A DNA stretch of 64,000 nt, from positions 61,660 through 125,659 of the forward strand of contig NZ_JROH01000011.1 in NCBI RefSeq assembly GCF_000786205.1, in the 5' to 3' direction. Each line of letters begins with the position of its first letter. Position 1 is the stretch's first letter. The notes below the pieces were generated by a model that saw nothing but the letters and a program-made list of their open reading frames with translations, had not been told where the DNA came from and searched no databases. The position numbers and the translations under genes were made by a program. This stretch comes from Sphingomonas sp. 37zxx. Its GTDB lineage: Bacteria; Pseudomonadota; Alphaproteobacteria; Sphingomonadales; Sphingomonadaceae. Below, one piece after another: positions 44,659 through 53,366 of the stretch.

Positions 44659-46719
44659 ATGCGACCCGATCTACTCAATCCATTGTTCGCCGAGGTAACC
44701 GTCCTGAAGGGGGTGGGGCCGGCGATGGCCAAGCCGCTCGAGCGGCTGAAGCTGTCGCGCGTGGTCGACGTGGCGTTTCATCTGCCCAGCGGCTGGATTG
44801 ATCGCTGCCCTCGCGACGAGCTGGACATGGCCGATGCCGGGCGGGTGATCGCGATCCAGCTAACTGCCGTCGAATATAAGTCGAGCGCCGGGCGCGGGCC
44901 GACGCGCGCGCATGCGGTCGACGCCAAGGGCAATTATGTCAGCCTGGTCTATTTCGGCGGCAATTCGGGTTGGGTGAAGAAATTGCTGCCGCTGGGCGAG
45001 CCGCGCTTCGTGTCGGGCAAGCTTGAGCTGTACGGGCAGGAATTGCAGATCGTGCATCCCGACATCGTCGTGCCGCCAGAGGAAGCGAGCACCGTCGGCG
45101 GGCGCGAGGCAATCTATCCGCAGGCCGAGGGGGTCAATTCCAAGCGGCTCGCCGCCTTTGCCGCGCAGGCGATCGAGCGCGCGCCCGACTTGCCCGAATG
45201 GATCGAGCCTAGCCTGAAGGCCAAGCATGGCTGGCCCGGCTGGCGCGAGGCATTGGTGCGGATTCATGCCGATCCGGCGGATGAAAAGGCGCGCGCGCGG
45301 CTGGCCTATGACGAGGTGTTCGCCAATCAATTGGCGCTGTTGCTGGTGCGCGGCGAGGCGCGGTCGAAGCGGGGGCGGGCGCTGGTGGGCGACGGGCGGC
45401 TGCGTGACCGGCTTGACCTGCCCTATTCGCCCACCGGCGCGCAATCGCGCAGCATCGCCGAGATCGAGGGCGACATGGCGCAGAACCGCCCGATGCTGCG
45501 GCTGCTGCAGGGTGATGTCGGATCGGGCAAGACGCTGGTGGCGACGATGGCGCTGTTGATCGCGGTCGAGGGCGGGGCGCAGGGGGCGCTGCTGGCTCCT
45601 ACCGAAATTCTTGCGCGCCAGCATTTCGAGACGCTGTCGCGGACGCTGGGGGGGATTGCCACCGTCGCGATCCTGACCGGGCGGGACAAGGGGCGGGTGC
45701 GCGAGTCGACGCTGATGGGGCTGGCCGACGGGTCGATCGACATCCTGATCGGCACCCATGCGATTTTTCAGGATACGGTGACCTACAAGGCGCTGGGGCT
45801 GGTGGTGGTCGACGAGCAGCATCGCTTTGGCGTCGCGCAGCGGATGCTGTTGCAGGCCAAGGCTGCGGTGCCGCCGCATCTGCTGGTGATGACCGCCACG
45901 CCGATCCCGCGCACGCTGACGCTGGCGCAATATGGCGAGATGGACGTCAGTCGGCTCGACGAAATGCCCCCCGGCCGTCAGCCGATCGAAACGCGGGTGC
46001 TGTCCGAGGAGCGGCTCGCCGAAGTGGTCGAGGCGCTGGGCCGGCATCTGGAGGGCGGGGGGCAAGCCTATTGGGTGTGTCCGCTGGTCGAGGAAAGCGA
46101 GACGTCGGACATGGCGGCGGCGGAGATGCGCGCCGAAACGCTCCGGCGGCGCTTTGGCGATGCGGCGGTGGCGCTGGTGCATGGCCGGATGAAGCCGCTG
46201 GAAAAGGACGCCGAGATGGCGCGGTTTTCGGAGGCGCGTGCCGGGGTGCTGGTGGCGACGACGGTGATCGAGGTTGGCGTCGATGTGCCCAATGCGACGT
46301 TGATCGTGATCGAACATGCCGACCGTTTCGGACTGGCGCAGCTCCACCAGTTGCGCGGGCGGGTTGGGCGGGGCGGCGGCAAATCGGTGTGCCTGTTGCT
46401 GCGTGGCGGAACGCTCAGTGAGACCTCGCGCGCGCGGCTGGCGCTGATGCGCGAGAGCAATGACGGGTTCCGAATCGCTGAAGAGGATCTGCGGCTGCGC
46501 GGCAGCGGCGAATTGCTCGGCACGCGCCAATCGGGCGAGATGACCTTCCGGCTGGCGGCACCTGAAATGTTGGGCGAGCTGCTGCCGCCTGCGAATAGCG
46601 ATGCGCGGTTGCTGGTCGATCGCGACGGCGGCTTGCGCGGCGAGCGGGGCAAGGCGGCGCGGGTGGCGCTGTATCTGTTCGAGCGCGATGCCGCCGTGGG
46701 ATTGCTGCGCTCGGGGTAG
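44659..46719 (+). CDS. recG: ATP-dependent DNA helicase RecG
   Basis: A 686-residue branch-migration helicase acting on stalled forks and Holliday junctions. The N-terminal wedge/OB domain (about 1-170: VLKGVGPAMAKPLERL, YVSLVYFGGNSGWVKKLLPLG) is followed by the helicase core: LLQGDVGSGKTLVATMALL (Walker A), VDEQHRFGVAQR (DEQH box), MTATPIPRTL, and RGRVGRGGGKSVCLLL (motif VI). Start ATG 44659 follows AGATAGG and matches family homology; the open frame extends 43 codons back into the sdhE region without homology. Confidence 0.95.
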   Translation: MRPDLLNPLFAEVTVLKGVGPAMAKPLERLKLSRVVDVAFHLPSGWIDRCPRDELDMADAGRVIAIQLTAVEYKSSAGRGPTRAHAVDAKGNYVSLVYFGGNSGWVKKLLPLGEPRFVSGKLELYGQELQIVHPDIVVPPEEASTVGGREAIYPQAEGVNSKRLAAFAAQAIERAPDLPEWIEPSLKAKHGWPGWREALVRIHADPADEKARARLAYDEVFANQLALLLVRGEARSKRGRALVGDGRLRDRLDLPYSPTGAQSRSIAEIEGDMAQNRPMLRLLQGDVGSGKTLVATMALLIAVEGGAQGALLAPTEILARQHFETLSRTLGGIATVAILTGRDKGRVRESTLMGLADGSIDILIGTHAIFQDTVTYKALGLVVVDEQHRFGVAQRMLLQAKAAVPPHLLVMTATPIPRTLTLAQYGEMDVSRLDEMPPGRQPIETRVLSEERLAEVVEALGRHLEGGGQAYWVCPLVEESETSDMAAAEMRAETLRRRFGDAAVALVHGRMKPLEKDAEMARFSEARAGVLVATTVIEVGVDVPNATLIVIEHADRFGLAQLHQLRGRVGRGGGKSVCLLLRGGTLSETSRARLALMRESNDGFRIAEEDLRLRGSGELLGTRQSGEMTFRLAAPEMLGELLPPANSDARLLVDRDGGLRGERGKAARVALYLFERDAAVGLLRSG

Positions 46720-46782
46720 CGTTGTCCCTTCGCTCGAAACGAACGGTTTCTTCCAGTTGCGTCGAAAGATAGGGCAGGGTGC

Positions 46783-47223
46783 ATGGGCAATCTCATTCCA
46801 ATCCTGGCCGCATTGCTTGGCGGCATCGGTCTGGCCGTCCAGCCGCCGACCAATGCCGCGCTGGGGCGCAGTATCGGGTCGGTACTCGTGGCTGCGCTGG
46901 TATCGTTCGCGATCGGCACCGCGATCCTGCTCGCCATATGGCTGGCAGCCGATCGGACGCCGTTGGCGAACGTCAGGAGCGCCAAGCCGTGGATGCTGCT
47001 CGGCGGGCTGTACGGCGCTTATTTCGTCGCCGCCGCAGCCTTCGCCGCGCCGCGTCTGGGCCTCGCGTCGATGCTGACGATCATGATCGCCAGCCAATTG
47101 GTCGCCGCGTTGGTGCTCGACCAGTTCGGATTGTTCGGCCTCGAACGCGCGCCGGTCAGCCTGGCGCGGGTCGCGGGAGTAGTGCTCGTGCTGGTCGGAG
47201 TCGTGCTGGTGCGGCGTGGCTGA
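46783..47223 (+). CDS. DMT-family (DUF606/YdcZ-type) membrane protein
   Basis: A 146-residue protein with about five hydrophobic helices: LIPILAALLGGIGLAVQPPTNAALGR, VLVAALVSFAIGTAILLAIWL, MLLGGLYGAYFVAAAAFAAPRLG, MLTIMIASQLVAALVLDQFG and VAGVVLVLVGVVLVRRG. QPPTNAALGR and the pattern LGLASMLTIMIASQL match the DUF606 half of the drug/metabolite transporter superfamily, which works as homo- or heterodimers. The substrate is unknown. It is convergent with the PilZ gene. Confidence 0.85.
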   Translation: MGNLIPILAALLGGIGLAVQPPTNAALGRSIGSVLVAALVSFAIGTAILLAIWLAADRTPLANVRSAKPWMLLGGLYGAYFVAAAAFAAPRLGLASMLTIMIASQLVAALVLDQFGLFGLERAPVSLARVAGVVLVLVGVVLVRRG

Positions 47224-47226
47224 TGC

Positions 47227-47538
47227 TCAGCGCTTCAGCATGGTTGCCAGCAGCTCGTAATAGGACGCCCGGTCGATCGCGGCGTCGAAGCTGCAGCCGA
47301 TCCGACCGCCCAGCACCCAGCGTATTTCAGCGACGACTACCCCGGTGACGGGCAGGGTAACCCGGATGCGTTCGCCGGGCACATAGCCTGCTTCCAACCG
47401 CGCCATTAGCCCGTGCGGCGAGATATTGACGATCTGCAGCGATAATTGCCGCGCATCGGGACCGAAGGCGCGGGCGCGGTAATCCACCAGGTCGCGTTCG
47501 ACCTCGCGCTGGCTGGCAAATGAATCCGTGCCGGTCAC
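47227..47538 (-). CDS. PilZ-domain protein
   Basis: A 103-residue protein consisting of a single PilZ domain. QREVERDLVDYRARAFG holds the basic N-terminal region, and IVNISPHGLMARL matches the (D/N)-x-S-x-x-G motif that binds c-di-GMP. VLGGRIGCSFDAAID gives the last strands. The first RxxxR arginine pair is imperfect (R11-x3-R15 in this frame), so nucleotide binding is likely but not certain. It starts at GTG 47538 (GAGGTGG 5 bases upstream) or TTG 47541. Confidence 0.8.
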   Translation of the reverse strand: MTGTDSFASQREVERDLVDYRARAFGPDARQLSLQIVNISPHGLMARLEAGYVPGERIRVTLPVTGVVVAEIRWVLGGRIGCSFDAAIDRASYYELLATMLKR

Positions 47539-47557
47539 CAAGCCACCTCATTGTCAC

Positions 47558-47583
47558 GCATCCCGCAACATTTTGCGGGATGC
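47558..47583. terminator. Perfect hairpin between tyrS and the PilZ gene
   Basis: GCATCCCGCAA, loop CATT, TTGCGGGATGC: an 11-bp perfect stem. It is downstream of the tyrS stop (47640) on the reverse strand and upstream of the PilZ start. No clear U-tract follows, so it may be an inefficient terminator or a leader hairpin for the PilZ mRNA. Confidence 0.55.
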
Positions 47584-47639
47584 CCAAAGCTATCGTGCCT
47601 GGGGTGAACTTGCTTACAATAAAGGGACTTAACGACCGT

Positions 47640-48878
47640 TTACGATAAATTAGTCCTGACGAGCAGGCCGTGATGCTTCTTGCCCGCCGACACGCGAACC
47701 GGCGAGTCGGCAACGGGCACCACCAGCGCGTCATCCTCGACCTTCACGCCATCGACCCGCGCGCCGCCGCCCTTGATTAGCCGCCGCGCTTCGCCCTTTG
47801 ACGCTGCCAGGCCTAGCGCGACCATCGCATCGACGATGCCGATCGTCGGTTCGCCAACCGCGTGGGTGGGAAGCGCGTCGCCGGCGCTGCCCTCTTCAAA
47901 GGTGCGCCGTGCGGTTTCGGCGGCTTCGGCGGCGGCGTCGGTGCCGCGGCACAAGGCGGTTGCGGCATTGGCGAGCAGCTTCTTGGCCTCGTTGATCTCG
48001 GCCCCGCCGAGCGATTCGAGGCGGGCGATTTCGTCGAGCGGCATGTCGGTGAACAACCGCAGGAAGCGGCCGACGTCGCGATCGTCGGTGTTCCGCCAGA
48101 ATTGCCAATAGTCATAGGCAGAGAGCTGTTCGGGGTTGAGCCACACCGCCCCCGCCATCGTCTTGCCCATTTTGCCGCCATCGGCGGTGGTGATCAACGG
48201 CGTGGTCAGCCCGTACACCTCGGTCGAATCGACGCGGCGCGCTAGCTCGACGCCGTTGACGATGTTGCCCCACTGGTCCGATCCGCCCATCTGCAATCGG
48301 CAACCGGCGCGGCGCGACAGCTCGAGAAAGTCATAGGCCTGGAGGATCATGTAGTTGAATTCGAGGAAGCTGAGCGATTGTTCGCGATCGAGCCGCAGCT
48401 TGACCGAATCGAAGCTGAGCATCCGGTTGACCGAAAAATGCTGGCCGATGTCGCGCAGGAACGGGATATATTCGAGCGCGTCGAGCCAGTCGGCATTGTC
48501 GAGCATCAGCGCGTCGGTCGGCCCGTCGCCAAAGGTAAGGAAGCGTTCGAACACCGTCTTGATCGACGCGACGTTGCTGGCGAGCGTGTCGGGCGTGAGC
48601 AACCGGCGCGCTTCGTCCTTGAAGCTGGGGTCACCGATCTTGCCGGTGCCGCCGCCCATCAGCACGATGGGCTTGTGCCCCGCCTGCTGCATCCGGCGAA
48701 GCATCATGATCTGCACCAGGCTGCCGACATGCAGCGACGGCGCGGTGGGATCGAAGCCGATATAGCCGGGCACCACCTGGCGACAGGCCAGCGCATCGAG
48801 CGCGGCTGCGTCGGTCTGCTGATGGATATAGCCGCGATCGGCCAGGGTGCGGAGCAGGTCGGAAGCGAATTGGGTCAT
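47640..48878 (-). CDS. tyrS: Tyrosyl-tRNA synthetase
   Basis: Class I aminoacyl-tRNA synthetase charging tRNA-Tyr. A 412-residue protein with the HIGH-equivalent in [20 protein letters not shown], the tyrosine-binding [18 protein letters not shown] and [12 protein letters not shown], the KMSKS-equivalent KMGKT, and a C-terminal S4 RNA-binding domain (about 345-412: [21 protein letters not shown]). It is the TyrRS type with a C-terminal S4. It stands alone. Confidence 0.97.
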   Translation of the reverse strand: MTQFASDLLRTLADRGYIHQQTDAAALDALACRQVVPGYIGFDPTAPSLHVGSLVQIMMLRRMQQAGHKPIVLMGGGTGKIGDPSFKDEARRLLTPDTLASNVASIKTVFERFLTFGDGPTDALMLDNADWLDALEYIPFLRDIGQHFSVNRMLSFDSVKLRLDREQSLSFLEFNYMILQAYDFLELSRRAGCRLQMGGSDQWGNIVNGVELARRVDSTEVYGLTTPLITTADGGKMGKTMAGAVWLNPEQLSAYDYWQFWRNTDDRDVGRFLRLFTDMPLDEIARLESLGGAEINEAKKLLANAATALCRGTDAAAEAAETARRTFEEGSAGDALPTHAVGEPTIGIVDAMVALGLAASKGEARRLIKGGGARVDGVKVEDDALVVPVADSPVRVSAGKKHHGLLVRTNLS

Positions 48879-48980
48879 GATGGCTTGCGCGATAGCATGA
48901 TTTGGGGCGGGGGGAAGCTGGGGTGCGGCTTACATGCGCTCGCCGGCTACCCCGCCATCAATGCCTGACCGGCAAATCGA

Positions 48981-49820
48981 TCACAGCCCGAAACGGTATC
49001 CATATCCCAGGCCGAGCGTGAACTGGGTCCGCTGGCCACGCTCGCGAACCAGGGGCGAATCCGCCGCTTCATCGCCCAGCCGTTCGAGGTTGGTGAACAT
49101 GGTGAGGGCCGTTCGCCGGGTAAGCGGGCGGATGAGCGATCCGCCGACGCCATAGGACAGCAGCCCGCCCGACGCTTCATAACGTGCATAGCCGGTCCGC
49201 GCGGATTGCCCGGCGTCGATCCCGAAATAGGTCTGCATGAAATCCTGGCTGGTGATCGTCGCGCGCGGGCCGATATTGGCGATGGCCCGCCCGATTCGCG
49301 TGCGATAACTCGCCGAGGCATCGAAGACGACGCCTTCATGGCCACCAAAGCCCTGGCGAAGTTCACCGCGCACCCGCCATTCGCGCTTCGGCCCGAAGGA
49401 TTTTTCGACGAAGCCGCCTACTTCGCCCGCGGTTTGCACATTGCCCATGCCGACCAGCGCGTCGCTGCCGCCGGTGATCAGGAAAGGCGATCCGCCATTA
49501 TCTTCATTGCGACCGAACCGCACACGGGCGAGGGGGCCGGCGCGCCAGCCATTTTCATTGATCGCGTTCCAGCCGAAACCGTCGATCGCCGAGGCAAACA
49601 GAATGTCGCGATAATTCAGCCGGATGTCGGGAAAGATCGACAGCGCCATTTCGTTCGATCCCTGCCAAGCCGGGCTGAGCACCGGGGCCATGCCGATCGA
49701 GAGGGTCCAATCATTGGCGGGGACCGGGGGTCGCGCACTTGGCGGGGGAGCGGGCGGGGCCACCTGGGCGTGTGCCGATGTGGCCGCAAACGATAATAAC
49801 GCCAGTGCAACGATGCGCAT
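48981..49820 (-). CDS. MipA/OmpV family outer-membrane protein
   Basis: A 279-residue beta-barrel. The start ATG 49820 has GGAGACAGA upstream and begins a signal peptide, MRIVALALLSFAATSAHA. Alternating hydrophobic strands (WTLSIGMAPVLSPAWQGSNEMALSIFPDIRLNYRD, GWRAGPLARVRFGR, EVGGFVEKSFG) end with the aromatic-terminated strand LGLGYGYRFGL required for BAM insertion. E. coli MipA scaffolds peptidoglycan synthases; other members act in antibiotic uptake or outer-membrane integrity. The role here is not known. It is divergent from anmK. Confidence 0.85.
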   Translation of the reverse strand: MRIVALALLSFAATSAHAQVAPPAPPPSARPPVPANDWTLSIGMAPVLSPAWQGSNEMALSIFPDIRLNYRDILFASAIDGFGWNAINENGWRAGPLARVRFGRNEDNGGSPFLITGGSDALVGMGNVQTAGEVGGFVEKSFGPKREWRVRGELRQGFGGHEGVVFDASASYRTRIGRAIANIGPRATITSQDFMQTYFGIDAGQSARTGYARYEASGGLLSYGVGGSLIRPLTRRTALTMFTNLERLGDEAADSPLVRERGQRTQFTLGLGYGYRFGL

Positions 49821-49970
49821 TTTCTGTCTCCTTAGACAGTTTGACCGATAGTTCCACGACATGTCCAGAGGATGAACGAACCTGAAGCCCGGCGTGTGCA
49901 ATGCGCTGCTCGCTCGGCATCAGCGAACATCTCTCGACTTCTCGCGGCTGCCCGCGATAGGGGATGAAGG

Positions 49971-51083
49971 ATGAATGAACCTTCAACGCATATGCTGGCG
50001 ATCGGGCTGATGTCGGGAACGTCGCTCGACGGGATCGACGCGGCGTTGATCGAAACCGATGGCGAGCGGGTTGCGCGGCCGATCGCGTTTGTCGGCAGCG
50101 ACTATCTGGACAGCGATCGGGCGATGCTGACGACCGCCACCGAAGCGGCGCTGGCGATGCAGGTGCCGGGCGACCATCCCGCGATCGCAGCCGCGGAGCG
50201 ATTGCTGACCCAGCGCCATGCGGCGGCGGTCGCGGCGCTGCTGGCAAAGGCCGGGGTAGCGCGCGGCGCCGTGGGGGTTATCGGCTTTCATGGCCAGACG
50301 ATCGCGCATCGCCCCGATCGGGGCTGGACCTGGCAATTGGGCGATGGTGCGGCGCTTGCTGCGCTGACCGGCATCGACGTGGTGAATGATCTTCGCCGCA
50401 ACGATGTCGCCGCCGGGGGGCAGGGCGCGCCGTTGCTGCCGGTCTATCACCGCGCGCTTGCCCGCGATCTGCCGCTGCCGATCGCGGTGCTGAATTTGGG
50501 CGGGGTGGGCAACATCACCTTTATCGGTGAGGGCGATACGCTGATCGCGTTCGACACCGGGCCTGCCAATGGCTTGATCGATTCATGGGTCGAGGCCCAG
50601 CGGGGTTTGCGCTTCGATGCCGATGGCGCGCTGGCGGCGGCGGGGCGGGTGGATGAGATCGTGCTGACCAGCATGCTCGATCATCCCTATTTCGACGCGC
50701 CGCCACCCAAGTCGCTCGACCGCAATGATTTCACGATTCAGCCGGCACGCGGACTGTCGATCGAGGATGGTGCCGCGACCTTCACCGCGTTCACCGCGCA
50801 GACGGTGGCCGATGCGCTGCGGCATCTGCCGGCGCGCCCGACGCGGCTGCTGGTGGCAGGGGGCGGGCGGCGCAATCCGACGATGCTGGCGATGATCGCG
50901 CAGCGGACCGGGCTGGTGCCCGAGGCGGCGGACACGATCGGCTGGAACGGCGATGCACTGGAGGCCGAGGGTTTCGCCTATATGGCGGTGCGATCGCTGA
51001 AGGGCATGCCGATCAGCTTTCCGGGCACCACCGGGGTTTGCGCGCCGTTGACCGGCGGCACGCTGCACCGGGCGGTAGGCTGA
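49971..51083 (+). CDS. anmK: 1,6-anhydro-N-acetylmuramate kinase AnmK
   Basis: Cleaves and phosphorylates 1,6-anhydroMurNAc to MurNAc 6-phosphate in peptidoglycan recycling. A 370-residue ASKHA-fold enzyme with the N-terminal LAIGLMSGTSLDGIDAALIE, the catalytic-region GFHGQTIAHRP, LNLGGVGNITFIG, DTGPANGLIDSWV and LLVAGGGRRNPTMLAMI. ATG 49971 has GAAGGATGA upstream. Window genes amgK/murU feed a parallel recycling branch. It is the first gene of a four-gene run, abutting the next gene directly. Confidence 0.95.
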   Translation: MNEPSTHMLAIGLMSGTSLDGIDAALIETDGERVARPIAFVGSDYLDSDRAMLTTATEAALAMQVPGDHPAIAAAERLLTQRHAAAVAALLAKAGVARGAVGVIGFHGQTIAHRPDRGWTWQLGDGAALAALTGIDVVNDLRRNDVAAGGQGAPLLPVYHRALARDLPLPIAVLNLGGVGNITFIGEGDTLIAFDTGPANGLIDSWVEAQRGLRFDADGALAAAGRVDEIVLTSMLDHPYFDAPPPKSLDRNDFTIQPARGLSIEDGAATFTAFTAQTVADALRHLPARPTRLLVAGGGRRNPTMLAMIAQRTGLVPEAADTIGWNGDALEAEGFAYMAVRSLKGMPISFPGTTGVCAPLTGGTLHRAVG

Positions 51084-52259
51084 ATGATCGCCGGCCTGAT
51101 CTTCGCCACCGAGCCTGCCGAGGATCGCGGCGAGGCGCTGGCGGCGACGTTGCCGTTCGGGGGCATGACGTTGCTCGAATATCAGGCGCGGCTGCTGATC
51201 GCGGCGGGAGCATCGCACATGATGGTGGCGGTGGCGCGGGTCACGCCGGCGCTGCTGGGCGCGGTCAACCGGATCACCCGGCGCGGCGTCGCCGTCGACA
51301 TCGTGCGATCGGCGGAGGAGGCGGCGGCGCGCGCGCATCCGCTGGCGAGCATCATCGTGATCGCCGATTCGCTGGTCACGACCGAGCCGGCGGTGAGGGC
51401 GATCGCCGGGGCGCAGCCCGATACGCTGATGGTCACCACCGATTCGGCAACACCGGCGGCGGTGGAGCGGGTCGATGCCGAGCATGTCTGGGCTGGGCTT
51501 GCCTCGCTCACCAGCGCGCGACTGGCCGAGATCGCTGCGATGCCGCGCGACTATGATTTCCAGTCGGCGCTGTTGCGGGTGAGCGTGCAGGGCGGTGCGG
51601 CGCAATTGATGCTGCCGGGGTCCGCCAAGCGCGCCGGGCATGGCGTGGTGCGCCATCCAGCGCAGCTTGCGAGCCGCAGCAACGCGGTGCTGGCGGCGCT
51701 GGCCAATAGCCGGGTCGACTGGCCCGATCGATTCGTCTTCACGCCGATTTCGCGGCTGGCATTGCCGCAGATGGTGACGCGGGGCGTGCCGGGCTGGGCA
51801 GTGATCGCCGCAGCCGCGCTGATCGTCACCGGCGGGATCGCGGCGATCCTCTATGGCTATGTCACCGCTGGATTGGTTGCGATCGTCGTCGCAATCGCGT
51901 TGCTGTCGACCGGGTCGCTGTTGAGCTGGTTGCGGGGCGATGATTCGCGCGCGCGATTGCAGGAAATCGCGATTGCGGCGGCGGCGGGCACCGGTGCCTT
52001 GCTGACCGGCCTTGCGACCAGTTGGGCAGAGGGCAATGCAACTGCGCTCACCTTGGCACTGGGGTTGTTCGTGGCGGTTGCCATCGCCGAGCGGACAATG
52101 GTGCGCGGGCCATTATGGTGGGGAAGCCCTTCGGCCTATCTGTTGCTGCTGGTGCCGTTTGTTCTTGCAGGATTTGCGACGATCGGACTGGTGGTGGCCG
52201 TGCTTTATGCCTTTGCAACGCTGGCGGCTGCGGTCGAAGTGTTGCGGCAAAAGGCTTAG
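51084..52259 (+). CDS. Nucleotidyltransferase-like protein with C-terminal membrane domain, function unknown
   Basis: A 391-residue protein starting on the base after the anmK stop. Residues 1-225 look like a GT-A/nucleotidyltransferase fold (MIAGLIFATEP, FGGMTLLEYQARLLIAAGASHMMVAV, SIIVIADSLVTT), but the G-x-G-x-R loop and signature Lys are absent, so catalysis is doubtful. Residues from about 230 have roughly five or six hydrophobic segments (VPGWAVIAAAALIVTGGIAAILYGYV, LVAIVVAIALLSTGSLLSWL, TALTLALGLFVAVAIAE and others). The CDP-alcohol phosphotransferase motif expected in IPCT-DIPPS-type fusions is not visible. I do not recognise a named family. Confidence 0.65.
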   Translation: MIAGLIFATEPAEDRGEALAATLPFGGMTLLEYQARLLIAAGASHMMVAVARVTPALLGAVNRITRRGVAVDIVRSAEEAAARAHPLASIIVIADSLVTTEPAVRAIAGAQPDTLMVTTDSATPAAVERVDAEHVWAGLASLTSARLAEIAAMPRDYDFQSALLRVSVQGGAAQLMLPGSAKRAGHGVVRHPAQLASRSNAVLAALANSRVDWPDRFVFTPISRLALPQMVTRGVPGWAVIAAAALIVTGGIAAILYGYVTAGLVAIVVAIALLSTGSLLSWLRGDDSRARLQEIAIAAAAGTGALLTGLATSWAEGNATALTLALGLFVAVAIAERTMVRGPLWWGSPSAYLLLLVPFVLAGFATIGLVVAVLYAFATLAAAVEVLRQKA

Positions 52260-52274
52260 GCTGGTCTTAACGAC

Positions 52275-53366
52275 ATGGCCGCTACATCGGCGAGGATGCC
52301 GACCGACCAATTCGACATGCGCGAGGGGGAACCCGACGGCGTAGATGCCCTGCTCGCGCAAGCGGCGGCGGCGGAGCCGTATGTGCGATCGATCGAGATG
52401 GCGGCGATCCGAGATTTCCTGACGCCCGACACGGCACGGTTGGATGATCGCAGCCGAGTGGCGCTGCAAACGCTGCTGCGCGCGACGATCGGCACGATCG
52501 GCGGCGATCTGCATGGTCAGGCCATCCGATTGCTGAACGATCGGGGCCAGCATGAAGCCGCCGCCGCCATCACCGCGATTGCGGTCGATCACCTTTTCGC
52601 GCGGGTGCAGCGGCAGTTGCTCTCCGATGCCGATGTGGCGCGTGAATTGCTCGACCGCGTGGCGATGGACCTGCTTGCCGAGCGATTGCCCGGCGGTGAG
52701 GCTGGCGATGCAGCGCGATATGTCGATTATGCCGACCGCACGGTGGCGCAGCATGCCAATGCCCTGCTGGCGGCGGAAAGCCGGCGGCGCACCCCGGTCG
52801 ATCAACCGCCCTATGCGACCGACCTGTCGGCGGAACTGCATGTCCGAACTACCTGGACGACGGCGGCGGCGATGGCACAACTGGCACAAGGCGTGGGCGG
52901 TGCGGCGCTGGACCGGGCGCTGGCCGATGCCAGCCTGCGCAGCCTTGCGACGTATGACGAGGGTGCCCGTCTGGAAGCCGCCGCCGTTCGGCTGGCGGTC
53001 GCGCTCGACGCACCGGCCACTCAATTGCCGGCACTGATCGAGCAGGCGCTGGGTGACCGCCGCGTGGCATTGTTCATCGCGCTGATCGCGCACGGATTGC
53101 GCGTGACGTTCGAGGATGTTCGCACGATCGTGGTGCGACCGGACGATGTTCGGCTGTGGCTTGCGCTGCGTGGACTGGGACTGGGGCGAGCGGGCATCGC
53201 GCATATCGGCTATATGCTGAGCGAGGCTGATCCGCGCCGCGATATTGAGGCGTTTGTCGACCTGCTCGATCCGCTGGCGGCGCTTCCATCCGATGCGGCG
53301 CTGGCTGCGCTGGCACCGCTGAAGCTGCCGCGCGCCTATCGCGATGCAATGGCGGTGATGGCGTGA
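52275..53366 (+). CDS. DUF2336-like helical protein
   Basis: A 363-residue Ala/Leu/Asp-rich all-helical protein with no signal peptide or membrane span. The C-terminal half ([34 protein letters not shown], then GLGRAGIAHIGYMLSEAD) resembles DUF2336, an alphaproteobacterial family with HEAT-like repeats and no settled function. The N-terminal half does not match well. It starts 15 bp after the membrane protein gene, and its last four bases overlap the kinase-like gene start (GTGA), so the gene order suggests that the two products work together. Confidence 0.6.
   Translation: MAATSARMPTDQFDMREGEPDGVDALLAQAAAAEPYVRSIEMAAIRDFLTPDTARLDDRSRVALQTLLRATIGTIGGDLHGQAIRLLNDRGQHEAAAAITAIAVDHLFARVQRQLLSDADVARELLDRVAMDLLAERLPGGEAGDAARYVDYADRTVAQHANALLAAESRRRTPVDQPPYATDLSAELHVRTTWTTAAAMAQLAQGVGGAALDRALADASLRSLATYDEGARLEAAAVRLAVALDAPATQLPALIEQALGDRRVALFIALIAHGLRVTFEDVRTIVVRPDDVRLWLALRGLGLGRAGIAHIGYMLSEADPRRDIEAFVDLLDPLAALPSDAALAALAPLKLPRAYRDAMAVMA

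Noticed and set aside
44860..47097. A 745-codon reverse frame antisense to recG and the DMT protein gene
   Set aside because: It crosses several real genes, is rich in His/Arg/Gln/Pro and has no recognisable domain; recG on the forward strand is certain.
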